Origin: a virus
IMG/VR virus record: IMGVR_UViG_3300006789_000019
Span: 1 to 64,000 of that record
Strand: one strand, 5' to 3'
DNA length: 64,000 bases
Part shown: in pieces, positions 15,384 to 24,382 of the stretch
Position numbering within the stretch: position 1 is the stretch's first letter
How the letters are laid out: each line of letters opens with the position of its first letter
Position numbers and translations under genes: made by a program
The notes under the pieces: generated by a model
What the model saw: the letters and a program-made list of their open reading frames with translations, nothing else
What the model was told of the DNA's origin: nothing
Databases searched by the model: none

Positions 15384-15692
15384 TTACCCTCCGCCGGATA
15401 ATTTGTTTAGGAATATCTTTTGGTCGATTCTCTTTTCAATATCTATTTCAACATCAAAGTTTTTAGTTAATACCATTTCTTTAATAATATCTGTTAATAC
15501 TTCAATTTCATATGTTTGTCGTCGCAGTGTTTCTCCTACTTTTATATCGCCTTGGTTATCGTGATTAATCACTATATCTCTATCGGGATCAAGTGTTGTA
15601 TTACCTAACGTCAGGGTGCCAGAATACGCCGGTGGCGCACTAGGCGGTGGGCCATTGGCAGTCGATACAAGGACTGGGGTTTTGGGTGCCAT
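15384..15692 (-). CDS. Small phage protein, Pro-rich N-terminus
   Basis: 102 aa. The N-terminus is Pro/Ala-rich (GPPPSAPPAYSGTLTLG), the C-terminal half is helical and charged (QTYEIEVLTDIIKEMVLT), ending KLSGGG. No signal peptide. It lies between the autotransporter and the FMN protein genes in one operon. Function unknown; possibly virion or scaffold-like, but nothing supports that firmly. Confidence 0.6.
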   Translation of the reverse strand: MAPKTPVLVSTANGPPPSAPPAYSGTLTLGNTTLDPDRDIVINHDNQGDIKVGETLRRQTYEIEVLTDIIKEMVLTKNFDVEIDIEKRIDQKIFLNKLSGGG

Positions 15693-15714
15693 TATTTTCT
15701 CCTTTGTTTACGTT

Positions 15715-18465
15715 TTAAAAGCGGCCTATTAGTTTAATGCCAAACTCTGATTTAGTGGCGCCGCTTTCACCTGCATAGTTGTTGCGTAACTCTGCAAACA
15801 AGCTCAAGTTAGTTACTGGAGTAAGCTCTGCATCATAAAACATGCCTACACTATACTCACGTGCATTGTTAGCAAGCGAACTTGTCATTGTACTGTGATG
15901 GATATCGCCACTTAAACTCACGCTGGTGGGCATTTCAAAAGTTACATCTGCATCTGTAATAGCAACTGGAAGTGCTGCTACTAGTCCGAATGTAGAACGA
16001 TTGTCTACTACAAATCTAGTACCTACCCTTGCACTATTAGACAATACAGTAGACGCTGATTTCATCATAGCATCGCTATTTACATTTAACTCAGTAACAC
16101 CAAATGATGCTGCGCCAAATACATTAATACCACGAGCAATTGTTTGTTCAGCTTCATATCCAAGATATAATGTAGTACCACCATTAATATCCATAATAGC
16201 ATTGTCTGCATAGTTACCAAGGAATGTATCATCTTCATGTAATACACCTAGTGCTAGATTGCTATTTACTTGATACGATATCCCAAAGCCATTGCCGCCA
16301 CCTACATTTATTATAGTATTTAGGCTGGTGTCAACTGGAATAGTTATACCTCTTGCATAACCTGCATATTCATCAATTTGCGTGTTATTTTGAACTGCTT
16401 TAGTAATTTGCACTGTGCGAGTATCAATGCCGGAAATTAATTCGTTACCGTTGATATAAAAGTCTCGATCATAATCATCAATAACCATCATTTCATCTAA
16501 TGCTGAAACTGATGCACCTGCAATATTAAGTGATTGGCTAGCATCTACTTCTACTGTTTCACCATTAACACGCCCTGTAGTTGGGATACCTATTACGCCT
16601 TGTGGACTTGTTGCTTCATCCAAATCCATCATACCTTGACCATGAATATGTTCGTCATAATGTGCAAAGGCTTTATCGCCAGTGGATAGCAATAACTTAA
16701 CTAAGTTTTCGCCCGTCATATGTGGCCACTGTTGGTGTAGCAAAGCAATGCCGCCTGTAATATGCGGTGCTGCCATTGACGTACCAGACATTGTCTCGTA
16801 TTCACCGTCATTATTAGTAGACATTACGTAGGAACCAGGCGCCAGTAAGTAATAATCACTAATACGATATTGGTTATTACATGTGTTTTGTTCTTCATTA
16901 TAATCAAAACATACGGTACCAGCTTTATTGCTATTAAAGTTTAAACCATTAGTCGCTTTCGCATCATAATTACCAGCAACAATGACACGGCCGCCCAATG
17001 CTAATTCACCATTTTCATCTTCCAATACTGCCAGATGCGCTGGGAAAGTTGTAATATCTGATCGATCATTACCTGCTGAAGCTACTAGTACCATTTCATT
17101 ACCGCTCATTGCTGCAATAGTGCTATCAACAAATGCATTATCCAGTATATGAAAATAGCCATTGTCAGCAAATGTAGTTCCATCTGCTTTCCAAGATCGA
17201 CTGTCTGTAGATCGGTATAATCCATCTTCAATCTTGACAAGACTGTTTTTATAGGTAGTATCTATTCTGGTATTAGCACTAACGTTTGCTACAACTGCAT
17301 TATTATTAGCAGCCCAGGCAAGTGCTTTTGCCATATCTGTCATATTAACCATACCATATGCACCTGTAGTAATTTTACCAATTAACAAATTGGCATCTGG
17401 TGCTACGCCCGTCATGCCTTCACCATCTAATGCTGCTGCGGCGATACCAGCAACATGTGTACCGTGACCAGATATATCATCAACAGCCTCACCTTTATAA
17501 TCACAGCCATATGAGAAACATTCTAAATTAAGAATACGATTAACAAATTCTGGATGATCTGTATCAATACCAGAATCTAGAATAGCAATGGTTGAACCTA
17601 ATCCAGTCCATCCACGTGCCCATGCTGCTGGTGCATTAATTTGTTCTAGGTTACGACCGTATTCTGCCCAACCTAAATCGATAGTAGACTTCTTAAATCC
17701 AGACCATTGATTTTGTGCGGCTTTTAAGTATGCATCAGTACCAGTAACAATTACATCTGGTCGTGCCAGATATTCTTCTTCAGTTAATATATTGACTGTT
17801 TTGGTACTAGATTGATCATTACCAACATCTTCTTCGACCACAAGAGCATATTGGCGCAACAGATTTGTTTCTGTATCTGTGCGCATATCTTGTGTGATCT
17901 CAGTATTTTTTAATTCACCACTAGTAGTTGTAAACTTAGTACCATCGCTATAATGCTTAGTAGTATACGTGAATACAAATGATCTAGTGGTTACATCAGT
18001 AGCATATTGTCTAACAAATTCCTCAAAAACAGACACTATATTATCTTCTGTTTCTTCGTAAGTTCGCTCAACAGTACTATATAGATATTCTTCGCCACGC
18101 TTTACTTGGACATAATCCTTGGTAGTAATTACAGTTTCAATTACTGCTGGCGCTGCGGAATTTAGCGTTGCTTGTAGGTCTTTCCAACGAGTAAGCTGTT
18201 CTGTATATGTTGCTAATCTGTCAACATAAATTTTTGCCCAAGAATAATGGCCATATTTGGCTACAATATTCTCGTATACAGCATTTCGTCGCTCCAGCGA
18301 TTTTGTAATAACATCTACAAAATTACGCTGTGAAGCTGCATTTTTAATATTAGTGGCATAATTATAATAAAAGTCGCTGAATGCGTAGGCTTGTTGTGGT
18401 ACTGCCGTCAACGACATAGCGAATGCTGCAGCCGCAATAGCTTTACTTAACTTATTTAAAAGCAT
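15715..18465 (-). CDS. Secreted subtilisin (S8) autotransporter
   Basis: 916 aa from the ATG at 18465, with GAGGA 8 bases upstream; the ATG at 18510 lacks such a site. A signal peptide (KLSKAIAAAAFAMSLTAVPQQAYA) leads. The S8 catalytic triad is complete: Asp in ILDSGIDTDHPEF, His in GHGTHVAGIAA and Ser in GTSMAAPHITGG. After the protease come a linker and a C-terminal beta-barrel region ending in ...IKLIGRF, with the terminal Phe typical of outer-membrane barrels. Autotransporter proteases reach the cell surface and cut host or external proteins. It has an early sigma70-like promoter, so it would be exported by a living infected cell. A host-derived origin is likely. Confidence 0.9.
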   Translation of the reverse strand: MLLNKLSKAIAAAAFAMSLTAVPQQAYAFSDFYYNYATNIKNAASQRNFVDVITKSLERRNAVYENIVAKYGHYSWAKIYVDRLATYTEQLTRWKDLQATLNSAAPAVIETVITTKDYVQVKRGEEYLYSTVERTYEETEDNIVSVFEEFVRQYATDVTTRSFVFTYTTKHYSDGTKFTTTSGELKNTEITQDMRTDTETNLLRQYALVVEEDVGNDQSSTKTVNILTEEEYLARPDVIVTGTDAYLKAAQNQWSGFKKSTIDLGWAEYGRNLEQINAPAAWARGWTGLGSTIAILDSGIDTDHPEFVNRILNLECFSYGCDYKGEAVDDISGHGTHVAGIAAAALDGEGMTGVAPDANLLIGKITTGAYGMVNMTDMAKALAWAANNNAVVANVSANTRIDTTYKNSLVKIEDGLYRSTDSRSWKADGTTFADNGYFHILDNAFVDSTIAAMSGNEMVLVASAGNDRSDITTFPAHLAVLEDENGELALGGRVIVAGNYDAKATNGLNFNSNKAGTVCFDYNEEQNTCNNQYRISDYYLLAPGSYVMSTNNDGEYETMSGTSMAAPHITGGIALLHQQWPHMTGENLVKLLLSTGDKAFAHYDEHIHGQGMMDLDEATSPQGVIGIPTTGRVNGETVEVDASQSLNIAGASVSALDEMMVIDDYDRDFYINGNELISGIDTRTVQITKAVQNNTQIDEYAGYARGITIPVDTSLNTIINVGGGNGFGISYQVNSNLALGVLHEDDTFLGNYADNAIMDINGGTTLYLGYEAEQTIARGINVFGAASFGVTELNVNSDAMMKSASTVLSNSARVGTRFVVDNRSTFGLVAALPVAITDADVTFEMPTSVSLSGDIHHSTMTSSLANNAREYSVGMFYDAELTPVTNLSLFAELRNNYAGESGATKSEFGIKLIGRF

Positions 18466-18498
18466 TAGAGTTTCCTCATAATTGTTAACTAAGTATAG

Positions 18499-18527
18499 AG
18501 TATACAGCAATACGTCTTACTTGTCAA
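18499..18527 (-). promoter_or_regulatory. Sigma70-like promoter of the autotransporter operon
   Basis: TTGACA (18522-18527) and TATACT (18499-18504), spacer 17, minus strand, 33 bases before the ATG at 18465. Its spacer holds the 14-bp sequence shared in inverse orientation with the promoter at 8702-8730. Confidence 0.75.
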
Positions 18528-18537
18528 GCATTATGAG

Positions 18538-19110
18538 TTATTTTTTTGATGTTATGGGCGATTCCCAGTGTGCGTGGCATCGTGGTTCATATGATTCAGC
18601 ACCGCCTATATTTACTCTGCCACCAGATTGTACAATGCGTTGTGTTTTACTTGCGGTTGCACCGCATACATTACAGTAACTTGATATTTTTACTACTTGG
18701 TCAGCTAATGCCAATAGCCTAGCTGTGGTGTCAAACGGTATTCCACGACTATCTTGATCTAAGCCAGCACATACGAAATTTACTCCGTCACGCAAGCCTT
18801 CTTCAATAAACCATAATGATTCTTTTGGATCAAAGAACTGTACTTCATCAATAAAAACTGTATGGAAATTATATGGCTTAATATTATAATTATCTTTTAC
18901 TAATTCTAAATCAATAACAGAAAGAGCAGAATGGCTTAAATGATTATGTGTTACGATTTTATCTGGATCAAAACGATCATCTATTACTGGTTTTAACACT
19001 AACACCTTTTCACCACTGTGTTCCAAAAAAAGCAGCCGTTTTAATAATTCACTACTTTTCCCAGCAAACATTGGTCCACTAATAACCTCTAGCTTACCGC
19101 GTTTATACAT
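18538..19110 (-). CDS. tdk: Thymidine kinase (type II)
   Basis: 190 aa. P-loop GPMFAGKSSELLKRL near the N-terminus, FIDEVQFFD (Walker B plus lasso), and a zinc-type C-terminus CNVCGA...RCHAHW. It phosphorylates thymidine to dTMP. Together with ThyA and DHFR at 53.6-54.9 kb the phage has both salvage and de novo dTMP routes. The start overlaps the stop of the preceding 48-aa gene by 8 bases. Confidence 0.93.
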   Translation of the reverse strand: MYKRGKLEVISGPMFAGKSSELLKRLLFLEHSGEKVLVLKPVIDDRFDPDKIVTHNHLSHSALSVIDLELVKDNYNIKPYNFHTVFIDEVQFFDPKESLWFIEEGLRDGVNFVCAGLDQDSRGIPFDTTARLLALADQVVKISSYCNVCGATASKTQRIVQSGGRVNIGGAESYEPRCHAHWESPITSKK

Positions 19111-19249
19111 CTTCTTGCTTCCTTGCCATTACGACTTTATACCAACGCATTAACCAAATTAATTTTTGTGGGTAATGCGTTGGATTAGGTATATTTTCTT
19201 CTCCAAAGTATTCAATGAATCCTTTAATGTCATCATCACTTATATTCAT
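19103..19249 (-). CDS. Small phage protein (48 aa)
   Basis: ATG at 19249 to TAA at 19103, 48 codons. It reads MNISDDDIKGFIEYFGEENI, then PNPTHYPQKLIWLMRWYKVV and a short basic/acidic tail. It starts just after the phosphoribosyltransferase stop and ends inside the thymidine kinase start, so it fits the operon without gap. Small proteins with a P-x-HYP-x-x-x-x-x-x-x-x-W/Y pattern occur in T4-like phages. Function unknown. Confidence 0.65.
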   Translation of the reverse strand: MNISDDDIKGFIEYFGEENIPNPTHYPQKLIWLMRWYKVVMARKQEDV

Positions 19250-19798
19250 TTATGCTTTGCCATAATTGCGTTCACCTTCCCAAGGGAAAACAATCCAAGT
19301 TGGATCTTCTGCCTTGTTAATTTCCTGTGCGGTATAATCAACCTCATTAAATGAACTAGCATCATTATCAATTAACGTTGCGAAGCGAACATTTTGGCCC
19401 CAAACTTCATCCCATCGCGAGCTAGACGGCTGGCACATGGTTCGCCAATCTTTTTTAATCCACTCTAACGTTTTGCCTGAATCGTTAATATCATCTACAA
19501 TAAGTATATTTTTCTGTGTATTGTCATGATTATAACCAAACGCATCGTTAGCCATCCAACTATTACTTTCTGGTTCTAGCAAGCCAGTTTCATTATCACG
19601 AAAACGAACATCCAACGTATACATTGGAATATTAGTCATATTACTTAATATTGTAGATACTGGCAAACCGCCTCGCGTAATTCCAACAATATAATCTGGA
19701 CGCCAATTATCGGCATACATTAGATTATTGATAACCATAATCATGTGTTCAACATCTTTCCACGTATAATATACTTTATTACTTTTTGTTCCCATCAT
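19250..19798 (-). CDS. Phosphoribosyltransferase-domain protein
   Basis: 182 aa. The PRPP-binding signature ILIVDDINDSGKT is clear, preceded by ADNWRPDYIVGITRGGLPVS as in type I phosphoribosyltransferases (xanthine/hypoxanthine type). Family enzymes join a purine or pyrimidine base to PRPP. The base cannot be predicted; salvage of guanine or hypoxanthine is possible given the GTP-consuming FolE next door. GGAG stands 4 bases before ATG ATG. Confidence 0.82.
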   Translation of the reverse strand: MMGTKSNKVYYTWKDVEHMIMVINNLMYADNWRPDYIVGITRGGLPVSTILSNMTNIPMYTLDVRFRDNETGLLEPESNSWMANDAFGYNHDNTQKNILIVDDINDSGKTLEWIKKDWRTMCQPSSSRWDEVWGQNVRFATLIDNDASSFNEVDYTAQEINKAEDPTWIVFPWEGERNYGKA

Positions 19799-19848
19799 TG
19801 ATCTCCTTCACAATTGTTATTTTTTAATTCTACATATTTCAAGATAAT

Positions 19849-20550
19849 TTATCGCGGCGCAAACTCTTGCTGTAACTTGATATTATCAAAGAACTCTTTC
19901 TTAGTACCTGGGTCAGTGTGGAAACTCCCTTTTAGTACTGATGTCTGTGTCAACGAACTATGCGCCATAATACCACGATTCTCACAACAACCATGGATTG
20001 CTTGAATGTAAACGCCAACGTCGTCACTGCCTGTTGCAGTACGTATTTCACGATTAATATCCATGGCCAATTCCTCCTGCAAAGTGCCGCGTCTAGCACA
20101 CCACTGAGCAATCCGTGTATACTTACTGAGGCCAATCAGTGTATCAGCAGCAATAATACCAATATATGCAATACCAGTAACTGGTTGGTGATGGTGACTG
20201 CACATGCTTTTAAGTTCACTACGTACAACTAACATACCGTCATATTTTTCATTTGTGACATGATTTGGTTCATTTGGAAATGCAGTTGCGCTGGGCGCTG
20301 GATCATACCGCCCTGCCATAATCTCGTTAATATACATCTTAGCCAAACGGCGGCCAGTATCCATGCTATTTGGATCATTAAATCGATCGATAACCAAACT
20401 GTCTAGAACTTGTTCAAATTGCTCTGTTAATTCAGAGATCAATTCTTCTTTTTCACCGTCTTTAATAAATTCACTAATGTTGTCAGCGGCAAAGTGTCGC
20501 TTGTCTGCTTTTTCTAGCCGAGTTTTAATTACTTTTGATATTTTATCCAT
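19849..20550 (-). CDS. folE: GTP cyclohydrolase I
   Basis: 233 aa. Zinc ligands align with E. coli FolE: C117 and H120 in SMCSHHH, and C188 in AIHGCCENRGI; GLSKYTRIAQW and FHTDPGTKKEF match conserved helices and the C-terminus. The enzyme turns GTP into dihydroneopterin triphosphate, the first step of both folate and 7-deazaguanine synthesis. Here it most likely feeds QueD/QueE/DpdA, since a folate role alone would not need those. A consensus sigma70 promoter lies 52 bases upstream, and the downstream genes (phosphoribosyltransferase, 48-aa protein, thymidine kinase) probably share it. Confidence 0.93.
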   Translation of the reverse strand: MDKISKVIKTRLEKADKRHFAADNISEFIKDGEKEELISELTEQFEQVLDSLVIDRFNDPNSMDTGRRLAKMYINEIMAGRYDPAPSATAFPNEPNHVTNEKYDGMLVVRSELKSMCSHHHQPVTGIAYIGIIAADTLIGLSKYTRIAQWCARRGTLQEELAMDINREIRTATGSDDVGVYIQAIHGCCENRGIMAHSSLTQTSVLKGSFHTDPGTKKEFFDNIKLQQEFAPR

Positions 20551-20601
20551 AATGCTTAGGTTCTCCTCTATAAAGTTAAAATATTCTATTTTTCAGTATA
20601 T

Positions 20602-20630
20602 ATTATATAATCAATAATATATTATGTCAA
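20602..20630 (-). promoter_or_regulatory. Consensus sigma70 promoter (TTGACA-N17-TATAAT)
   Basis: -35 at 20625-20630, -10 at 20602-20607, minus strand, spacer 17, upstream of folE. Confidence 0.85.
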
Positions 20631-20634
20631 CAAC

Positions 20635-21711
20635 TTATTGATTACATTCGCTTTTTTCTAATAAGCAGTCAATCATAATATCGCAATTCAAATAATCACT
20701 AACCAAACGTTCTTGTTGTTGTTTAATCAATTCCTTATATTGGTCATAATTATCTAATTTGTCTTGTATAAATTCTTTAAGATCAGTAGCATGTATCTTA
20801 TACTGCTCTACTGACTCAGTCCATTCACTTGGATACTTAAATTCTGGCAAATACATTTCACTGTAGCTACAACGATCTGGCAATACAGGAATTGCACCAG
20901 TTAGTACCGCTTCCATAACACTAATGCCTAAGTTTTCATGTAATGCACAACTAAAAATAACCTTGCACGTTGACATAGTATCATAATATGCTTCTTTCTC
21001 TAACGACATTTTTTGTGTAATAATCATGTCAAAATCTTCAGCAAGTAGCTCTGCAATTTCTGGTTGTTTGTCATCATTATATCGATGCGGCCACAATACT
21101 GTGTCGGTCTTTTTATTTGTCTGACGCTTGCATAAATTGTCAACAATAAGCTCATGCGGTTGGCCACTACGTACTGCACGATTGCGATAATCAGCTGGGA
21201 TATCTAAGTTTGTAAGAAACATGTTTTTATGACTTTCTGTAGCATAGTAATTATAATCACTACACATAAACCAGCTCTGTTCTTGAAGCCATGGCCATGG
21301 CTTGCTCATTTTATACCCTAAAATATCACTTGGATCATAAGCACCAGCATGCCAAATACTGTGGATTTCAACAGGAATATCTAACAAATCACTCATGTAT
21401 TTGATTGGTGTAATAATAAAATTCCAAGCGTCCGTAATTAAAAACTTGTCACCTGGCTTGATTAAGCCATCGCTAAATGCCTGACTTACTGCCATTGCTT
21501 GGCTTGATTTATATACGTTGGTTGCACCAAAATCCAAAAATGCGCCTGGAGTAGTATTTTCAGCAATTGCCTGACCTTCAATAGTAACTACGTTATAATC
21601 AAGTTCACGTTCTGCAATACGTGTTTTCAGTATGGCTGGAATGTTATCATACCATTGCTTTGTGTAACGCTGGTCAATTGGTTCTAAGCATACAATCCAA
21701 ATTGTATTCAT
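20635..21711 (-). CDS. GT-B fold glycosyltransferase
   Basis: 358 aa from the ATG at 21711 (MNTIWIVCLEPIDQRY); the longer frame overlaps the previous gene. The C-terminal domain has the GT1/GT4-type donor site HENLGISVMEAVLTGAIPVL. The N-terminal domain has WIVCLEP and FLITDAWNFI. It should transfer a sugar from a nucleotide donor. In T4-like phages such enzymes may glucosylate hydroxymethyl-dC, virion proteins or surface glycans. No hydroxymethylase is visible here; with a deazaguanine pathway close by, modification of the altered base is a speculative alternative. Confidence 0.72.
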   Translation of the reverse strand: MNTIWIVCLEPIDQRYTKQWYDNIPAILKTRIAERELDYNVVTIEGQAIAENTTPGAFLDFGATNVYKSSQAMAVSQAFSDGLIKPGDKFLITDAWNFIITPIKYMSDLLDIPVEIHSIWHAGAYDPSDILGYKMSKPWPWLQEQSWFMCSDYNYYATESHKNMFLTNLDIPADYRNRAVRSGQPHELIVDNLCKRQTNKKTDTVLWPHRYNDDKQPEIAELLAEDFDMIITQKMSLEKEAYYDTMSTCKVIFSCALHENLGISVMEAVLTGAIPVLPDRCSYSEMYLPEFKYPSEWTESVEQYKIHATDLKEFIQDKLDNYDQYKELIKQQQERLVSDYLNCDIMIDCLLEKSECNQ

Positions 21712-21715
21712 TAAA

Positions 21716-21991
21716 TTATTCTCCTGATAGTTTGTTGAGCATTGCATATTTTTCATATTCTCTATGTTGCTCATGATCAAAATGCCCAAATACTATAAAA
21801 TTATGTGTTAGTTTAAGTGGATTATAATCAACTCCCATTGAGATTGCTGCACCAAGCCCCAATACAAACTTTCCTATATCAGTAAATGAAAATTCACTTA
21901 CAATTGTAGACTGCCTAAAGTCATTAATATCAGCAATTATAAACTCTACTTCTGTCACAGATTTAAACCAAATCGCTTCCTTGATAATCAA
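21716..21991 (-). CDS. Small phage protein, unknown function
   Basis: 91 aa from a TTG at 21991, with GGAGAG 8-10 bases upstream and the previous stop 2 bases away. Segment FTDIGKFVLGLGAAISMGVDY is hydrophobic and may be a short membrane or buried helix; KLTHNFIVFGHFDHEQHREYE follows. No family recognised. Confidence 0.55.
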   Translation of the reverse strand: MIIKEAIWFKSVTEVEFIIADINDFRQSTIVSEFSFTDIGKFVLGLGAAISMGVDYNPLKLTHNFIVFGHFDHEQHREYEKYAMLNKLSGE

Positions 21992-21993
21992 TG

Positions 21994-22767
21994 CTAGTCT
22001 CTCCGTTCAATGTCATTTTCAGTAAGGCTGGTTCCCATCCAAACTTCAATAACTTTTGCCGTACACTCTCCTACATTGTATGCTTTATGCCATGTTAAAA
22101 CAGGAATATCAATGCTATCACCTGGACTATATGTTTTGCTTTCACGATCTCCGTTAGCAAACTCTAAGTCCATGCGAATTTTACCTTCAATAACATGCCA
22201 ATGCTCACTGCGATTAAAATGACGTTGATCGCTTAATGGCTGATGTGCTCCAAACGCAAGTTCTTTAACTTGCCAACCAGAGCCTTTATGCAATACAGTA
22301 TAACTACCCCAAGCCCGTGTTGTAGTAGGTTGGCTCCATTCTTTAAGAATCCAACTACTACTATTTTTCTTATCGTCGCCGCCAACAGCAAACTCAAATG
22401 ACAATCGAGGATCTGAAATTTTCATTTCTGGAATGTTGTCAGCTTCTCTGTCACCACCATTAGCAAATACAAGGCTATCACTCGCTGGCAGTGTATCCAA
22501 TACTTGTTTAATAGCATCAATAGCACTGCCGTCATCATCACAAAAACTTATAACTTCATCTACACAACCAAGGGCGTTTGCAATAGCTGACCGTTCAGAC
22601 CAAGGCATAAATCCTTGTCCTTTTTTGCGGCAAAGCCAAGCATCGCTGTTAACTCCAACAACTAGTCTTGCACCAGGAATTAGTTGCTTTGCTGCCTCTA
22701 AATATGCAATATGACCACTATGAATTGGATCAAATCCGCCTGTAACTAATACAGTTGTGTTTGACAT
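21994..22767 (-). CDS. Nucleotidyltransferase-cupin fusion (sugar nucleotide enzyme)
   Basis: 257 aa in two domains. Residues 1-130 are a cytidylyltransferase-like fold: TGGFDPIHSGHIAYLEAAK with the HxGH nucleotide motif, then VGVNSDAWLCRKKG as in RfaE/TagD enzymes. Residues 150-257 match the type II phosphomannose isomerase cupin found at the C-terminus of ManC/AlgA (RAWGSYTVL, SDQRHFNRSEHWHVIEG, DSIDIPVLTWHKAYNVG, SLTENDIERRD). The usual partner of this cupin is a mannose-1-P guanylyltransferase, so this fusion is unusual. It probably makes a nucleotide sugar for the nearby glycosyltransferase. Confidence 0.78.
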   Translation of the reverse strand: MSNTTVLVTGGFDPIHSGHIAYLEAAKQLIPGARLVVGVNSDAWLCRKKGQGFMPWSERSAIANALGCVDEVISFCDDDGSAIDAIKQVLDTLPASDSLVFANGGDREADNIPEMKISDPRLSFEFAVGGDDKKNSSSWILKEWSQPTTTRAWGSYTVLHKGSGWQVKELAFGAHQPLSDQRHFNRSEHWHVIEGKIRMDLEFANGDRESKTYSPGDSIDIPVLTWHKAYNVGECTAKVIEVWMGTSLTENDIERRD

Positions 22768-22768
22768 A

Positions 22769-24277
22769 TTATACCTCTAATGTTTCTAGAAATTCTTCAG
22801 CAGCTTCTTCTGCTTCTGCTGACATTTCTTCTTCATCAAGCAAATTATCGTCAACATCAAATAAGCTATTAAAGCTATTTGTTGTATTTGTCAATGTCTT
22901 TTGTCCGTTAAAGTTTGCTAACATTGGTGCTGCTTCATCAAGCATTTGCATAGGTGTTTCACTGCGAAATAATTCTTCAATGAAGTTAACCATATAAACA
23001 ATGTTACGAGGGACATACGGATCAAATTGTTGTTGCTTTTGTTGTTTTGGTGTTAGTTTCTGCCAAGTCTTATGACTAGTATCAAACTGTGCTGCTACAA
23101 TATCAGTTAATGCATTGGCACGTTGAACACTTTCAATATGCTGGAATACATTATGTGACATTAACAACATGTAGCTAAAGCTATCCCATGATGTTTTACC
23201 TTCTTTACCAATTTTGTTTAGCATACCTGGACCATAATGGCAAACATCACCTAACGTCATACGCTCACCAATTGGACTGCCCCAAGGAAACGGTTTATCA
23301 CTTCCGCTAAAGATCTTGTTATCCATAGCTTTTTCCATTACATACATAAAGCGATCATTCTTATGAATGTGTTGTGTATATAATGTACCGTTCGCCGTTG
23401 CTAAGAACGGACTAGCACAATCAAACATAACTTCAATATCTGAATTCACTGTTTCACGCAAAGCGCGTTTAATTGCAGTATAAGCCATTGCCCACTCAAG
23501 ACGGCTAATACCTAGATAGTGAAGAACATCACGTTTTCCTTTTTCTAGTTGGCCATCATCACGCATCTTAATTAATGTGCGAAGTACAATATTAATGTCA
23601 TTTTTAGCACTGCCACCAAAGGCAAATCCTTCAAGATCATGATGCTTCATAGTATCATACCAATGTTCAGCCTCGGCCCAGTTGCGGCCTTGCATTACAT
23701 TAAGATACTTAGTTTGATACTTGCGATTGCGTTTAAACCATTCTACGTTGTGATTAGTAAACTCTAGACATTGGTTAAAACTAGTAATACCTGTGCGTTC
23801 TGTAAATGTTGGATCAGCAGCAAGAGTTGGTATGTCCAATATCATACTGTAGTCACCAGTATGTTCTAACCAATTTAAAATTTTATGGCGTAAGCTATCA
23901 TCTGTTTTGAAGTTTTTCCAATCACATTTGATAACGCCTTTGATAATTTGAAATCCGCCACTATCACAGAGCATAAATGTATTGTCTCTGTCGCGTTGTT
24001 GGACCATGGCATCATCTGTATCTGCTTTATCTAGATTTAATTGTGCATGGCCAGCAGAATACAATCCCCACTTATATGGAAAGTGTGCTTGATCACGATT
24101 AAGGAAGTTCATGCCTTCCATGCCATTTTCAAATCCATCTGGCATTCGGTCATTACTGATAAAATCAGGATTAGATCGTTGCTTCGCAATGTAATTATTA
24201 TAAAATGTACTGATGCTGGGTAAAAAGATAGCATAATCTTTATTGCGAGCAGTTAGATCGACGGTTGTTCCTGTCAT
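22769..24277 (-). CDS. dpdA: DpdA-like tRNA-guanine transglycosylase family protein
   Basis: 502 aa. TGT-family signatures are present: LCDSGGFQIIKG with D105, MILDIPTLAADPTF, FAFGGSAK, and VMFDCASPF corresponding to the FDCxxP segment that holds the nucleophilic Asp. Family members exchange guanine for a 7-deazaguanine base; DpdA proteins do this in DNA, while bacterial TGT acts on tRNA. Lack of the zinc CxCxxC tail near the C-terminus and the phage setting with folE, queD and queE favour DpdA. The C-terminal 40 residues are acidic. Preceded by a TTGACT-N17-TATAAT promoter and a terminator. Confidence 0.85.
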   Translation of the reverse strand: MTGTTVDLTARNKDYAIFLPSISTFYNNYIAKQRSNPDFISNDRMPDGFENGMEGMNFLNRDQAHFPYKWGLYSAGHAQLNLDKADTDDAMVQQRDRDNTFMLCDSGGFQIIKGVIKCDWKNFKTDDSLRHKILNWLEHTGDYSMILDIPTLAADPTFTERTGITSFNQCLEFTNHNVEWFKRNRKYQTKYLNVMQGRNWAEAEHWYDTMKHHDLEGFAFGGSAKNDINIVLRTLIKMRDDGQLEKGKRDVLHYLGISRLEWAMAYTAIKRALRETVNSDIEVMFDCASPFLATANGTLYTQHIHKNDRFMYVMEKAMDNKIFSGSDKPFPWGSPIGERMTLGDVCHYGPGMLNKIGKEGKTSWDSFSYMLLMSHNVFQHIESVQRANALTDIVAAQFDTSHKTWQKLTPKQQKQQQFDPYVPRNIVYMVNFIEELFRSETPMQMLDEAAPMLANFNGQKTLTNTTNSFNSLFDVDDNLLDEEEMSAEAEEAAEEFLETLEV

Positions 24278-24300
24278 ATATTATTCCTCAGGTTTAGTAT

Positions 24301-24329
24301 ATTATACCATAAAACAAAGCAAAAGTCAA
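24301..24329 (-). promoter_or_regulatory. Sigma70-like promoter (TTGACT-N17-TATAAT)
   Basis: -35 at 24324-24329, -10 at 24301-24306, minus strand, 24 bases before the dpdA ATG. It lies just downstream of a terminator hairpin, so dpdA, the nucleotidyltransferase and the glycosyltransferase form an independent unit. Confidence 0.78.
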
Positions 24330-24339
24330 GACTTGCATG

Positions 24340-24369
24340 AAAACTTCCATGGTTACCATGGAAGTTTTT
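24340..24369 (-). terminator. Rho-independent terminator, symmetric
   Basis: A perfect 13-bp inverted repeat (AAAACTTCCATGG at 24340-24352 and its complement at 24356-24368) with a 3-base loop, T-rich on both exits. It ends the minus-strand unit 24383-26344 and could stop transcription in both directions. Confidence 0.85.
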
Positions 24370-24382
24370 CAATTACATAAAT

